Positions 1 to 12,541 of a stretch of 64,000 bases of DNA are shown here, one piece after another. Origin of the DNA: Macrostomum hystrix (Eukaryota > Platyhelminthes > Macrostomidae); NCBI GenBank assembly GCA_950097015.1, contig CATNEN010000024.1:5842001-5906000 (forward strand), written 5' to 3'. The position numbers were made by a program, and so were the translations under genes. Under the pieces are notes generated by a model that was not told the origin of the DNA, made no database searches, and worked only from the letters and a program-made list of their open reading frames with translations. Every line of letters begins with the position of its first letter. Position 1 is the stretch's first letter.

Positions 1-820
1 TACTGGCCTCTCATTTTAGAGGGACACAAATGATTTTTTTTGAAAGTATAGAAAAACCACGCTGTTTTTCCCCTGGAAAAAATGCCCGCTGCCAACTTCA
101 CGATTGCTCCCAAACCGAGTGACCGATTTTAGTGAAAGTCCATCATTTTGATCAAAATTTTCCACCCTTTACGCTGTACTAACTTTCAAAGCCGTCCGAC
201 GTGAGCATCACGGTTTTTGCTGACATCATACATTGGTGGTTTCTGCCTCCAGACACCCCGACGAGAATTGTTGAATATCTCGACTATACCGATGCATTGT
301 GATTCTAGAAGTTGTTCAATCGGATAGAGCGGAAAATTCTGAAAAGTCCGAATTAAGGAAATAAAAACAAGCATGGCGTCACGGTGAGGTACATCACAAT
401 TAAATTTGTAAGTTGGCCCAAATTTAGCTAACTTCTTTCGTTCCTTCTAATACGAGCTAGTTGTCAAAAACTTGTCAGGCGAGGTTTGAAGTATAATGTC
501 TATATTATTATTTTCATTGCATCGAGCACAATTGCCGACCCGGCGGGGGTGGTCCGCTGAGTACACTGAGTCTAGCACTCATTGGCAGGCTCGATCGAGG
601 GTGAGCTGCAGCCCTGTTGAACGCCATAGGTTTAGCAGCTCGAGTTCAATGGTACTTGCGTATCTTGGCTGACCTTGGGAGGCGGGGGGTAGCTGTCTGG
701 GCACAGCGGACTCGGCTGCAATACATTTTAGGTACAAAATACCGCCCGCAAACACCGATAAGCAAGGAAATCTGAGTCTAGTCTGTCTTGTTCTGCTCCT
801 GGAATTAAAAAGCACTCACA
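1..820. other. Upstream flank of the profilin-like gene, no gene seen
   Basis: I see no convincing coding exon here; the short open frames lack domain character. The last 100 bases should hold the promoter and 5' UTR of the gene starting at 821. A GC-rich patch lies near 540-560, and the translation start context is CTCACAATGG. No TATA box or element boundary could be assigned with confidence. Confidence 0.4.
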
Positions 821-3800
821 ATGGCCGACTCAGAGATTCAGCCGGTCGCTGCGGCTCCAGCCGAGTCAGCTGACAATAATCCCAAGTCCAAGTCCAAGTC
901 CAAGTCCAAGTCCGAGTCCAAGAAGCGTCCGGACGACGCCGTGAAGCTCGGCTGCGGCGGCTTCTTTCGCCGACGAAAGAAGAAGTCGGCTGGGAAGGAC
1001 GGCGATGCCGTTGCCGACGGCCAAGAGCAGGAGCAGAAGTCGAAGGCGCCGATTGAGAAGCCGAAGAGGCCTGAGCAGAAGCCGTCTGCGGCTGTACAGG
1101 TGAGCCTCCGTGCGCTTCCTGGCACAGGTTATCCCCTCGATCAGCGGGATGGGTCAGGAGGGGAAAACAGCCCATCTACTGGATAAGTCAGGAAGGGAAA
1201 ACAGCCCATCTACTGGGTGAGTCAGGAGGGAAAACAGCCCATCTACTGGATAAGTCAGGAGGGAAAACAGCCCATCTACTGGGTGAGTCAGGAGGGGAAA
1301 ACAGCCCATCTACTGGGTGAGTCAGGAGGGGAAAACAGCCCATCTACTGGGTGAGTCAGGAGGGGAAAACAGCCCATCTACTGGGTGAGTCAGGAGAGAA
1401 AACAGACCATTTACTCGATTACACATGATAGATATTCTCAGGAAATGAATAAATATTGATTGATTCGATAAAATTACATCGGATATGAAATATATCAGAA
1501 TTGGATTTTATTTAAATAATATTAGGCTTGTCGCTATAATAGATACAGATTATTCTGAAGCTATTATCTTTAATATTTCCCTGTCCAAACGACAAACCAG
1601 TCTGCTAGCTGCGTGATTCCTTTTCCGGAGCTCGCGAGTTTTCTAAGAAAATGCGTATTATAGAATCGAACGGCACGGACACGCTGGCAGGGGTCGAATG
1701 ACACAGCGGGGTGAGCAGACAGTATGCTGTAAATTTCTTAGGTTTCCTGTGTTTGCGCAGATATTTTTCTTATTAAAAAGTGACTCATTTCCTGACTCGA
1801 AGGAAGAGAAATTGAAAGTGAGAGAGAAAGCAAGCTCTGCAAAGAAAGAGACGAATTGAAAATGGGTAGAAATGAGCTCAAATGAATGAGCACAGTTTTA
1901 AAACCATTCTTCCTGCTTGGGAATATCAATTTTTACTCACTAAGCTACTATTAGTAGAACTTAATGTATTGTGTTTGCGTGTATTGAATGAACGCAATGA
2001 TTGCGTTGTTTGTTTTGTTTGTTCTCATTGCATCCTAAATGAGATTTTTCCACTATCTTCTCAATAGCCCCCTAAAATATTGCATCTCCGTTACGCCGAA
2101 ACTTATTTTCTTCGAAAAACGCCAATTGTCAACCTGGTTTAGGCCATAGACGCTGCGAAACCTTCAAAGCCGGAGCAGCAGACTCTCTTGAAACATCGGG
2201 AAGAGACTCAGGAGAAGGACTCCAAGCATGATGAAAAGACTCAGGAGAAGGACTCCGAACACCATAAAGAGACTCAGGAGAAGGACTCCGAACATGCTGA
2301 AGAGACTCAGGAGAAGGACTCCGAACACCATAAAGAGACTCATGAGAAGGACTCCAAGCATGATGAAAAGACTCAGGAGAAGGACTCCGAACACCATAAA
2401 GAGACTCAGGAGAAGGACTCCGAACATGCTGAAGAGACTCAGGAGAAGGACTCCGAACACCATAAAGAGACTCATGAGAAGGACTCCGAACATGCTGAAG
2501 AGACTCAGGAGAAGGACTCCGAACACCATAAAGAGACTCATGAGAAGGACTCCGAACATGCTGAAAAGACTCAGGAGAAGGACTCCGAACACCATAAAGA
2601 GACTCATGAGAAGGACTCCGAACATGCTGAAGAGACTCAGGAGAAGGACTCCGAACACCATAAAGAGACTCATGAGAAGGACTCCGAACATGCTGAAGAG
2701 ACTCAGGAGAAGGACTCCGAACACCATAAAGAGACTCACGAGAAGGACTCCGAACATGCTGAAGAGACTCAGGAGAAGGACTCCGAACACCATAAAGAGA
2801 CTCATGAGAAGGACTCCGAACATGCTGAAGAGACTCAGGAGAAGGACTCCGAACACCATAAAAAGACTCATGAGAAGGACTCCGAACATGCTGAAGAGAC
2901 TCAGGAGAAGGACTCCGAACACCATAAAGAGACTCATGAGAAGGACTCCGAACATGCTGAAGAGACTCAGGAGAAGGACTCCGAACACCATAAAGAGACT
3001 CACGAGAAGGACTCCGAACATGCTGAAGAGACTCAGGAGAAGGACTCCGAACACCATAAAGAGACTCATGAGAAGGACTCCGAACATGCTGAAGAGACTC
3101 AGGAGAAGGACTCCGAACACCATAAAAAGACTCATGAGAAGGACTCCGAACATGCTGAAGAGACTCAGGAGAAGGACTCCGAACATGCTGAAGAGACTCA
3201 GGAGAAGGACTCCGAACACCATAAAGAGACTCAGGAGAAGGACTCCGAACACCATAAAGAGACTCAGGAGAAGGACTCCGAACATGCTGAAGAGACTCCG
3301 AAGAAGGACTCCGAACATGCTGAAGAGACTCAGGAGAAGGACTCCGAACATGCTGAAGAGACTCAGGAGAAGGACTCCGAACATGCTGAAGAGACTCAGG
3401 AGAAGGACTCCGAACATGCTGAAGAGACTCAGGAGAAGGACTCTGAACATGCTGAAGAGACTCAGGAGAAGGACTCCGAACATGCTGAAAAGACTCAGGA
3501 GAAGGACTCCGATCTTGCAGAAGCTTCCTCAGAGAATCGTGACCAGAAGGATTCTGCTGAGCAGCCTCCTGCTGCAGCTCTACCTGGCGTAGTTGTAAGA
3601 AAATAAGAAGCTTGCAGCAGACTTTATAAACTTGACCTCCAGCAAGTCAGGGCTGCGCCAGTCTTGCAATCTGTCTATCGTGTTGTGCCTCACATTGCAC
3701 CTTTACCAATAACAGTTTGTCAATGCATGCCGTCTTAATAATTCATTTTTGCACTTTTAGTCTCTGAATTATAACACTTAATATTATAACATTTTGTGGC

Positions 3801-4418
3801 GTGCCGATGGCTTAATTTAAATATCTAAATTGCGTTTGGATTTTGTAGTGATGCTGAGATTTCCGACAAAGTGGAAAATACGCTGAACGTTTCACATAAG
3901 TATTGACGCTTGTCACGTGATCTTCTTACTTCTATAAATTAAACTCGTCACGTGACTTTAAATTAAAGCCTTTAAAATTAAATCCCCGAACCGCCACGCA
4001 GCTGGAGGACAGCCCACACTCGGAACTTTGGTCCAAAATAGTCTCCAACAGTCTGGTGGGCATCGGGGTGTTCAACCGGGCGGCAGTCTGCAACCTGACC
4101 ACCGGTGGTGTTCTCGCCACCTGCCCCGGTGATTATGCTCCGACGCCAGGCCAGGTGGCGGCTCTGCGCGACAATTTCGATACCCGCGGCGCCGCCTTGT
4201 CCAGCGCCGGCTTCGGCATTGGCAGTACCATCTACCGGCTGCAGGAGGAGACCAGCACGAAGGACATTATTTGCGGCGTCAACTCTGATGACACCGAGGG
4301 CGTGCTGGTGACGCGAACCAACACGGCACTGTTGGCTTGCGCCTACTCCAAGGATCTGGACCAGGCTATGGAGGTTCTGAGCGAGATGCGCAGTAACTTC
4401 ATTGGTCAGGGAATGTAG
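821..4418 (+). CDS. Profilin-like domain protein with a long 11-residue repeat region (3 exons)
   Basis: Model: exons 821-1099, 2143-3594 and 4002-4418, about 715 aa. Donors GTGAGC and GTAAGA and acceptors TTTAG and CGCAG all join in phase 0. Exon 1 encodes a Lys/Ser-rich start and a polybasic patch (GCGGFFRRRKKKS). Exon 2 encodes about 40 tandem 11-mers of the type EETQEKDSEHA, very acidic. Exon 3 encodes 138 residues that I read as a profilin fold: a Trp-containing first helix (ELWSKIV), a central Gly-rich strand region (GFGIGSTIYRL), and a C-terminal helix ending in GQGM, like the QGM end of many profilins. Profilins bind monomeric actin and proline-rich ligands in the cytosol; they are usually about 125-140 aa, so the first 577 residues are an extension. 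The profilin call rests on overall pattern, not an alignment. Retaining intron 2 would end the protein three codons later (VRK then stop), without the profilin domain. Confidence 0.66.
1150..1412. repeat. Intronic minisatellite, about 34-bp unit
   Basis: About seven copies of a 34-bp unit (core GGGGAAAACAGCCCATCTAC) sit in intron 1, about 50 bases after the donor. Most units contain GGGTGAGTC, which matches a strong 5' splice-site consensus. Confidence 0.9.
2197..3525 (+). repeat. Coding 33-bp tandem array (11-residue units)
   Basis: About 40 copies of a 33-bp unit encode (H/A)(K/E)ETQEKDSEH-type 11-mers. Over most of the array two variants alternate (AEETQ and HKETH), giving a 66-bp higher-order unit; the last 250 bases are homogeneous AEETQ units. 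Changes are nearly all single bases and the frame is never broken, which supports translation. An 11-residue period fits a hendecad helix, but the sequence may equally be disordered. Confidence 0.88.
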
Positions 4419-7400
4419 CGATGCGATAAACAAGATTTGATATTGTTCAAATACTGCAACCTAATGAGAGATGGCATCGCAGGCGACAAAATATAATACA
4501 TGACCCGCTTTCTGTATCATCATAGTGACTGTACAGAAAATATCGCAAACCATCACATTTCAATATTTATAGAAGACGTAAAAGTGCAACCCAAAAATTC
4601 TTTTTTAATACGAGCGCGTATGTTAGTAATTAAACCGTGTATCTGAGAGAACAATTATACTATAGCCAAAATGTTGTATTGTAGCTTCTGGGTAATGCTA
4701 ATATAAAATACTTATACTTTTTTTGCTTGTACGCCTGTTACAATTTATTACACTTTAAGTATACAATTGAGTTTATTGTCACTAATTAGACTAATAAAAC
4801 AATTATACTGCTAAAGTAATGAAAACTTAACTGATTTAAAAAATAATCTGCTTTTGAATATTTGATTCATCGCATCAAAAAACACTGCTGATGCTGTTAA
4901 TGAATACTTTGAGATCGTGAATGCTACTTTTTTTATTCAGTCAGACACCTGATAGACAGGAGCGATCTATATGCCACTTATTAAATGGCTGCATGGACTG
5001 TTTAAACCTTTCTTGTAACGTGCTAATAAAATTAATTTTGAGCACTACGAATATAACTATAACTATTAATTGTATGAGTGAGTACAGCAAGAAAGAGAAA
5101 AGCGTGAGTACAGGAAAGAGAGTCTGGATATAGAAAAATGGTTATATGTAAAATAATAAAGTGAACATGTCAGAACTTCTTTTGCAAGGAACGAAAAACG
5201 ATGTCGAAAGCCACGAACTCATTCATTTGTTCGAAAAACCCATGATGCCCATTGTAAAACAGAAATACATATCATTTTTTTCGTACTTATAGTACGTATT
5301 CCTAAACTGAGTCAAGGACCACTGTATAGTTGCAGTAGATTGGATTGGATTCAGTGATTTTAGTCAGGCTGAATCAAATCGAATCGAATATTGGACTCAC
5401 GTTTTACTAGCGACTCGCTATAAACCCACTTTTAAAAAACTCGTCTGCCACAAATGGAAAAGTACTTTTCTACTAGATCTTGATGTATATATCTTTTGTT
5501 CGCCATTAATTGTTTCAAGCAGCGACGTTACTTATAACATCGGAGGAGTCAGGAGTGAGTATCGAATCGCACGTAGGATTCGAACAACGCCGTTACCTAA
5601 AAATTATTAGTCAATACTTTAGATTTTATTATAAGTAAAAACTTTTAAAAACCTTCTACCAATATTTTTTACATTTTTGGCTGCTAAACAGCACACTGAG
5701 AAAACAAATATTTTGTTTTAATATGTTATAAAGTGCAGAAATTTAAATGCACACTTTAAACTTTTTGATATTAAAATGCATTTCTTGTTAGCTAGAAGGT
5801 GGCTATAGTTATGTAAGTTAGCTATAATTTAGCGAATGATAGAAAAAGAACACAGCTGAACTTTTAGAACTGCTCATGCTAATGATATTCTTTTTATTAT
5901 TGACTTACTAGGTAGGTAGTCAATGTAAGGCGAACAAAATGTAGTTTCTGTTCGTATCTTTAATCGACAAAAAACAATTTCGTATTTCCAATTATGTTTA
6001 ATAATGTAATGATATACATGCCATACTATATAATATAGTAACTTTAATGTGAAGTAAAGTTTGTAGTCCATGATAATACTAAAATGTAGTTATTACTATA
6101 TAAAGGCTTCTATATTATTACTTTTGCAATTGATCCTTAATTATTCACAAAGTTGCTGCATTGCATTGCTAACTAGCACAGTAACACTAAGCACTTTTGT
6201 TTTCAATTAGTTTTTGGCTTTATTTACCCAGTTATTTAAATTAAAACTGATAATGGTATGCAAAGTTCCAGAATTATTTTTACTAGGCCTAGGTAATTGT
6301 TAAGTTAGGCAAAGTTCCTTTTTTGTTGCTTAACTTATTTTTTGAAAAACATAGGTTGCTGCAAGAAACAATGAAAAACAATCACAGATTAGGTCACTGA
6401 GACTTTCTGACACTCAGACAAACAAATTTTGAAATGGTGCCACGATGTGGCAACTTGGGAGTATATTTTTTATGGTCAAAACTAGTGGGCTTAAGTAGGA
6501 GTAAATAACTTCTAAGATTTTAAACTCAGTTAGCTCAGATTGCAACCCATAGTCTCAATCATGCTATGTGTATGCCGGAGGCAGAAAGTAAAATAAAATG
6601 TAATGTACGCCGTTGTATGCCAATGTTTTTCAACACAAAATAATTGTACGCCAAAAGCAGTCAACTGAGAATTTCTTCATTAACTTTCTTGCGCTGTTGT
6701 TGTGACAAAAATTACAAAAATGTATGATGTAGATCAATATGTTTCGATAAAAGCAATTTGCATGATAAAGGTAAAACAAAATAAACAAATTCACTTTCGC
6801 AAACTGTGTAATAATCTTTATATTTTATTTGCTGGCATTTTTATTAATTTGTTTTTTTGTTACAAAACAAACTAAGATTTATTTGCGAGCAAAGAATATA
6901 TAAAAAATTATAATGTCTTACGAGTTACGTTTTGTTAGGCTTTTATAATATGCCAATTAAAGTTGCACTTGTCCAGTTGTTACTTTGTAGACCATTACAT
7001 TTTTTCAGAGTTTTTGTATGCCAGAAACTGTATGCTAAATTGGCCTAAGCCATGATGTATGCCGGAGGAATCCGGCATACACTACATCTTCGAGAGTAAG
7101 GATTGCAACTGCATTGCATTTAGCTTGTATGCATGGCTGTTTGCCTAGCAGCACCTACATTTTTTGTGATTATTGATTATTGAATTTGTTTTTAATTGTT
7201 TCTTGCTGCAACCTACATTTTTTCAAATGAAAAAATAACGTGACAAACAAAACAATAAAATTGCCAAGTCAAAATATAGTTTAGAGCTGGCTCTCTAATG
7301 CTATAACATGTACTTTAAGTATTGCTCTATACTTAAGTATCTAGGCCTATCTCTATTGCTTTATAAGTATGAATATGAAATGTTTCTATTATTATGATGA

Positions 7401-9196
7401 CTATTCTAATAGATAATCAGGAGGTTACCCATAACAAATTTTAGGAGGACAATTTATGTGCTGACTGCTGTTTGTTTAATGGCATTCTGACTTTGGGATT
7501 AGTAGTTTAGTAGTAATACTACTAGCTAATAGTAATATAGTAATGTCAGTTTATCACTAATAATAAATCTCTTATAATCAAACCAGACCCTTTGACCTTT
7601 AAGCCTTTAACCTATAGGACATTCATTAAATATAGTTTAAAACTAAAAGATGAGATATATGAAAAAGCAAAAAAGTGAGCTTGTATTAAGCAAAAGCAAT
7701 AAGTATTCTAAATTAATCAACTATTTTGAATAACCAAGTTGAGAAAAGTTAAAGACATTTTCTAGGCTACTATTGTATCCTATTGTAGTTTTCAATTATT
7801 TAAGCAAAAAAGTAGTAAGTATAAAACACAAGGATGAAGTGCAAAGAGCCACTCATGCTTGGCCTCTGAAACTTCCAAAAATTGGTATAGCACATATATT
7901 ACTTGTAAAGGTATTATTATTGCTTATTATAGCAAAGTAACAAAATGAAAGATAGCATTACAAAATTAGCTTAAATGAAAAACAACACATAATTATTAGT
8001 AAAAAGTCTTACTTTGAAAAACAACAATGACATTATCACACAGAATTTAGAGATTGTTAAACCTTTGTCAATATTTTGCATTTAAAAACCTTATTAGATT
8101 AACAAATATCTACATGTTTTACAATGCAAAGTATTTGCTTATTTATGATAAGTTTGAATTTTTACTTTGCACTAGAGACAAAGTAAGTGAGCAAAATGAT
8201 TCTGCTAATCTCAATGTGCCCAGGCACTTCAGTATATGCTGTGATTGTGCCCAAGACCCCTAGTCCATGCTACACCAGAATTTTCTATGACAAATGCCAC
8301 CTTCCTGACTATGGGACTAGGCCTATGAAAATAATCAAATGGGTTATCCTTTTAGTAATACTGAATATGGATATAACTCATATTATGGAAACATATGATT
8401 GGAAATAACATTATACAAGTCGTCTCGTTAAAATTTAATTTCGCTCGAGTAATTGCGGCGCTTCGATTTCATCCGTTAGTTTTAGTTTTGTAAGTCTGTT
8501 ATTATTATAATCTTTATTTAGATATTAAGACTTTGACATTCTATTGTTCTGAATTCAAATATTTACACACTCCCTAAGTGCAAAAATGGAAAAAAAATAT
8601 ATATATTTGTAAAATTATACACATATTGTAAATGAAACAAATAAGTGCTTGGTATAGTTGAACATAGACAAAAATACATGATGGTTGGGTTCTTGAACCT
8701 AACTGCTCAGCTGCTACTCTATCACTAATCTATCACTAATTGCCATTTGCCAATTGTATCCTAGATATAAAATGTATAATTACTGATTTTTGGCTAGCTT
8801 ATAATCAATTAGTGAATCACTCCTTTGTGAACCATTGCATTACCAAAACAACCATTATTGAAAGTCTACTTATTAATGCTAAGAGACAATATTAGACGTT
8901 GGACTTTTTTATGAGTTCACTTTTATTTCTGTTGGTTTTGTGATCAATAAAATGTATACTAGGCCCTAGACTGGGTATTAACTACTACTATAGACAAAAT
9001 ATCTGACTGAAAACCAAGTTTCTATAGACAAAATGTTTTACTGCTTTAATAGAATATATTAGTATGCTTTGGCATATGGGTCATTAATTTTTTGTTTAAA
9101 TGCTAAAATCTATCTTGAATAACTTTTCTTTATTGCCACAGTCTATAGGGTTTGTGGCATTTTTAGCAAAATGTGTTTCTACTATAGTCAATGCAG
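4419..9196. other. AT-rich intergenic stretch without recognisable genes
   Basis: Nearly 4.8 kb of low-GC sequence. The longest open frames are under 75 codons and show no domain character. The start will include the 3' UTR of the profilin-like gene. The stretch near 8190-8330 is a little richer in GC and may be an old mobile-element remnant, but I could not identify it. Confidence 0.5.
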
Positions 9197-9200
9197 CTAC
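9197..9200. repeat. Target-site duplication (left), CTAC
   Basis: CTAC directly precedes the left LTR and recurs directly after the right LTR at 13537-13540. Four bases is a normal duplication size for LTR-element integrases. Confidence 0.75.
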
Positions 9201-9800
9201 TGTGACAGGGCTTGTCTCTCTACTTTTCCCTCTTTCTTGGTAGCGTATCTTTTGGCCTCTTCTATTCTTTTATCTCCTTCTCTACTGTTCACGTTCCCCG
9301 TATGTCTTTAACTCGGTGGCCCTGAAAAGGGCCGTTTTAACACCACAACTCTTACGTTGCGCGATTCTCCTAGGTAGCGCTTCTGCACTGGCACGAGCGG
9401 TTTATCCCTCTAAGGCACTGGTCTCTTCTTCTCCAGTCTCTGCTGGGCGTTTCTCCAGGATCAGAGGGTCACAACCTCAATCCTCGGTTTCGCACTAAAT
9501 GTGTTTCCTCAATAACTAACACAACACGTTTTGCTTTATTCAAAAAGATCTTTTTACTCAGATATTGCCTTTCTTGGCTCACTGGCGAGTTGTATTATCA
9601 CCACGACAAACTTCATGCTTATATAGCATTTATCAACTTTGTTTTAATAACGCATATTTACTAAACTATATAAAGTATATAAAATATTTATAATATGTAA
9701 TATACTATATGTATATAAAATATGTAATAAAATTTTGTAGCGCGAGAAAATAAAAAGAAAACCATCACCAGCTATAATGCAGAAAAATAGACCTATTACA
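9201..9800 (-). repeat. Left LTR (3' LTR of the minus-strand element)
   Basis: 600 bp, TGTGAC...ATTACA on the plus strand, near-identical to 12939-13536. A 60-codon open frame inside it is present in both LTRs, but that is expected from LTR identity and is not evidence of a gene. Confidence 0.9.
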
Positions 9801-9820
9801 ACCTGCCTTCTCTTTTTAAA
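9801..9820 (-). other. Candidate polypurine tract
   Basis: On the minus strand AAAAAGAGAAGGCAGG directly abuts the LTR start TGTAATAGG. A purine run here primes plus-strand synthesis in LTR elements, and it fixes the element's direction. Confidence 0.6.
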
Positions 9821-9980
9821 AAAATGGAATAAAAACATGAGTGAGAATTTTTTTTACAGAAATACAAAAAGAAAAATTACAACATTAATACAAGACACGA
9901 CACCTAAAAATACGACACCAACGCAAAAAAAAAATTATAAAATGTAATAGGTACTAAATTTATAGTCCATAATTAGACAA

Positions 9981-10946
9981 TTAGGCCTGGTCAAAATCAC
10001 ACGGCTCCGGCAGTTCCCGGTAGAAAGGCCAGCCGAGCTGCTGGCTCACCCACCGAACCTCGATGGCCAGAAGCTGCCGGAATGGGGTCCGGCCATCCGC
10101 AGCAATGGCCCTCCTGACGGTGGCGCAGACATCTCGTACAATTGTCATGGAGTTGGTCCTCGACATCCGTTCGCGTAGGACTCTGATGGCTGGCCACACT
10201 TGGGCCCGCTGCGGCAAGGCCACATCAGTTCGCAAAAAGGCAATACGCAGCAGGTATTGCACCAGAGCATGTCTGCTCCGCTCAATGGGGACACCATGCT
10301 GAAGAATTAGCGCCCGAGTGTTGTTCCGATAGTCCGTGGGACCTGCTTCTGCCGGAGGCTGCGGCTGCTGCTGAGTCGGCGGCTCCACACTTGACACGAA
10401 TTGCCGACTAGCTAGCTGCCTTCGCAGATCTGGCTGAGCCGATAACTGCCGACTGCAGGACAAGCCGTCGGCGCGCACAGCTGTCGTTACTAACGTAGCC
10501 GCTTGCTCGGACAGCAGCTGTTTGCGGCTTTTGGCGGCTGTGGCTGTGTTACCGGGCACAGGTCGCGCCTCCATGTCTAGGCGCACCCTTTTTCCTCCGC
10601 TGACATTGCCACTGCCGCTGCCGCTGCCGTCGCCGCCGCTGCTGCTGCTACTGCCGCCGCCGCCGTCGCTGCCGCCTCTATTGCCGCCGCCGCCACTGCT
10701 GCCTCTGTCGCCGCTGCTGCTGCCGCCGCCGCTACTGCTGCTGCCACCGCCGCTACTGCCGCTGCCACCGCCGCTACTGCTGCTTCTGTTGCCGCCGGAA
10801 GGCAGTCTCGGTCTTGTGGGCTGCCTCTCGGGAGCCTCGGCAGGCATATTCTCATCTTCAAGAAAATCGTAGTCTTCCTGAATCGCCTTTAGGAATGCCT
10901 CGATCTCGTCCGGCTCATGCTGATTTTCTTCTTCGCCGTTGTTCAT
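9981..10946 (-). CDS. Uncharacterised 321-aa Ser/Gly-rich ORF inside the LTR element
   Basis: Starts with an acidic segment (MNNGEEENQHEPDEIEAF). Residues about 50-115 are a low-complexity Ser/Gly/Asp tract, followed by a basic KRVRLD motif that could be a nuclear localisation signal. The last 180 residues are ordinary-complexity sequence with several predicted helices (HALVQYLLRIAFLRTDVAL, RQLLAIEVRWVSQQLGWPF). It shares the element's orientation and lies near its 3' end. It does not read as Gag, Pol or Env to me: there are no Cys-His knuckles, no polymerase motifs and no membrane segment. It may be a captured host gene, a highly diverged structural protein, or an element-specific accessory protein. 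No function can be assigned. Confidence 0.55.
   Translation of the reverse strand: MNNGEEENQHEPDEIEAFLKAIQEDYDFLEDENMPAEAPERQPTRPRLPSGGNRSSSSGGGSGSSGGGSSSSGGGSSSGDRGSSGGGGNRGGSDGGGGSSSSSGGDGSGSGSGNVSGGKRVRLDMEARPVPGNTATAAKSRKQLLSEQAATLVTTAVRADGLSCSRQLSAQPDLRRQLASRQFVSSVEPPTQQQPQPPAEAGPTDYRNNTRALILQHGVPIERSRHALVQYLLRIAFLRTDVALPQRAQVWPAIRVLRERMSRTNSMTIVRDVCATVRRAIAADGRTPFRQLLAIEVRWVSQQLGWPFYRELPEPCDFDQA
10590..10800. repeat. GCC/GCT-rich trinucleotide-like tract
   Basis: Imprecise CCGCCG/CTGCTG triplets that encode the Ser/Gly tract on the minus strand. Other frames give long Pro/Leu or Ala runs that look coding but are shadows. Confidence 0.7.
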
Positions 10947-12541
10947 TTTCGATGGCGTTATTTGTTCAAAACATGTCTCTCCAGGGGTCCAACTAATCCG
11001 TTATTTATACTCACCGGGGCCAAAAACTGGACCTATTCAAAGGTCTTTCGCGCCCCACCTCTTACTTTTGACACTTGACTTTTAGCCTTGATTTTGTGGC
11101 TTACGATTTTATGAGCAATTCTCAACCTTTCTTAATAAGGTTGGTGTCTTTTTAAAGATCTCTTTCCGTAGATTATTGCTGATTTTGAATCACTTTTCTA
11201 GCTTCATTATTTCATGAGATAATCGCTTTTTGATGCTTTTAATCCGCAATTAGAAACTAATTAGCACTGATCCTTATGGGAAAGTGGTTACGTCATCACT
11301 CTCACCCTTTCTAATGGCGAGGATATTTAGCTTAAGTGTGCTCCCACGTTTACTCACAGTAGCACGCATAACTTATTTTCTTTCAGTTTATACAACAGAA
11401 ATATTCAGAGACAACATTTAATACTAATTTCACAACGTTTAAAGCGTGTTTATACAACTATTTACACTATATGTCGCACAGTTGTCACATATTCTTCTTC
11501 ATCACCTCGCTCCTTTTAATCAATTCTCACAACTAGGAAGGTGCTCATTAATATTTACTTATCGACCATCTGTCACTTAAATTTAACTGGCATGCGGGCA
11601 ATATCCAATTTCCTAATTTATTCCTGTTGACTCATCTGCCTTCTCTAATCTATTAACTCTGCTTACATAATTTCTTATTTGATTATCTTTAGGCCACGTG
11701 CCTTCTCAAATTTCACACGAGTCTCCTCTCATTTCTCTAGGCCTCATTTGCCTCTCTTAAATATACTTCAGGCCACAATCATGCCTGTTCACATCACAAC
11801 ACAGTCCTCATCTGATCATCAGGCCACAGTGTGTCTTTCTTCAGGTAGGCCACTTCAGGCAACCTTTGTGCCTCTACAAAATTCCACAACACTGGCTCTA
11901 CATCTGATCCCTCAGATCAGCACTGCGCCTTCTTCTCAGCCTTTTGGAACTGATCACTTAGTCATGACTTCACAACTTGTCAATGACTTTCCCAGAGTCT
12001 ACTACTCTCTGGGCTTCTGGACTTCAATCCAGGAACACTCCGAAAACTTCACCTCCCCTTCTGAGTTACCTTAATTCACTGAAACATGTCAGCTACTAAT
12101 AACTCTTTCAGAGAGAAATCACTCCTCATTTCTTCACACTCTTCGTTAAATTGTGACGTTACATTGCTCTTCCCCTTCAGAATTGCTGTACTTCATTGGA
12201 GCAAGCCAACTACTAACAATTCATTCAGAGATTTCTTAATAATTAATTTCACATGCCCGACTTATAACATTTTAACACTTTTTCTTCTATCGGCAGATTC
12301 TTTTTTATAACTTCTACATTTTCTTTGCACACTACTCCTTTTTCTACTGAGTAGGTATTGGAGCACATAATTTCTACGGCCGTGTGCCCATTTATTAAAT
12401 CCTTGACTCACTATTTTTGTGTTTCTTTTTTCAGAACTTTTTAGCAACTTGTGACAACTGTGACGACTATAGACAGCACATATTTACACGAATTTACACC
12501 TTCAGTACACTTCTCTGGTGTACCGTGCCTTCTCTACTATC

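Noticed and set aside
2164-3483. Minus-strand 439-codon frame of MFGVLLLSLFS repeats that looks like a membrane protein
   Set aside because: It is the complement of the phase-matched coding array on the plus strand; it has no splice or domain support of its own.
8054-8408. Two overlapping small ORFs of about 70 aa
   Set aside because: AT-rich chance frames with no domain, splice or composition support.
9316-9498. Conserved 60-aa gene duplicated at 13052-13234
   Set aside because: Both copies lie inside the near-identical LTRs, so their identity reflects recent insertion and not coding constraint.
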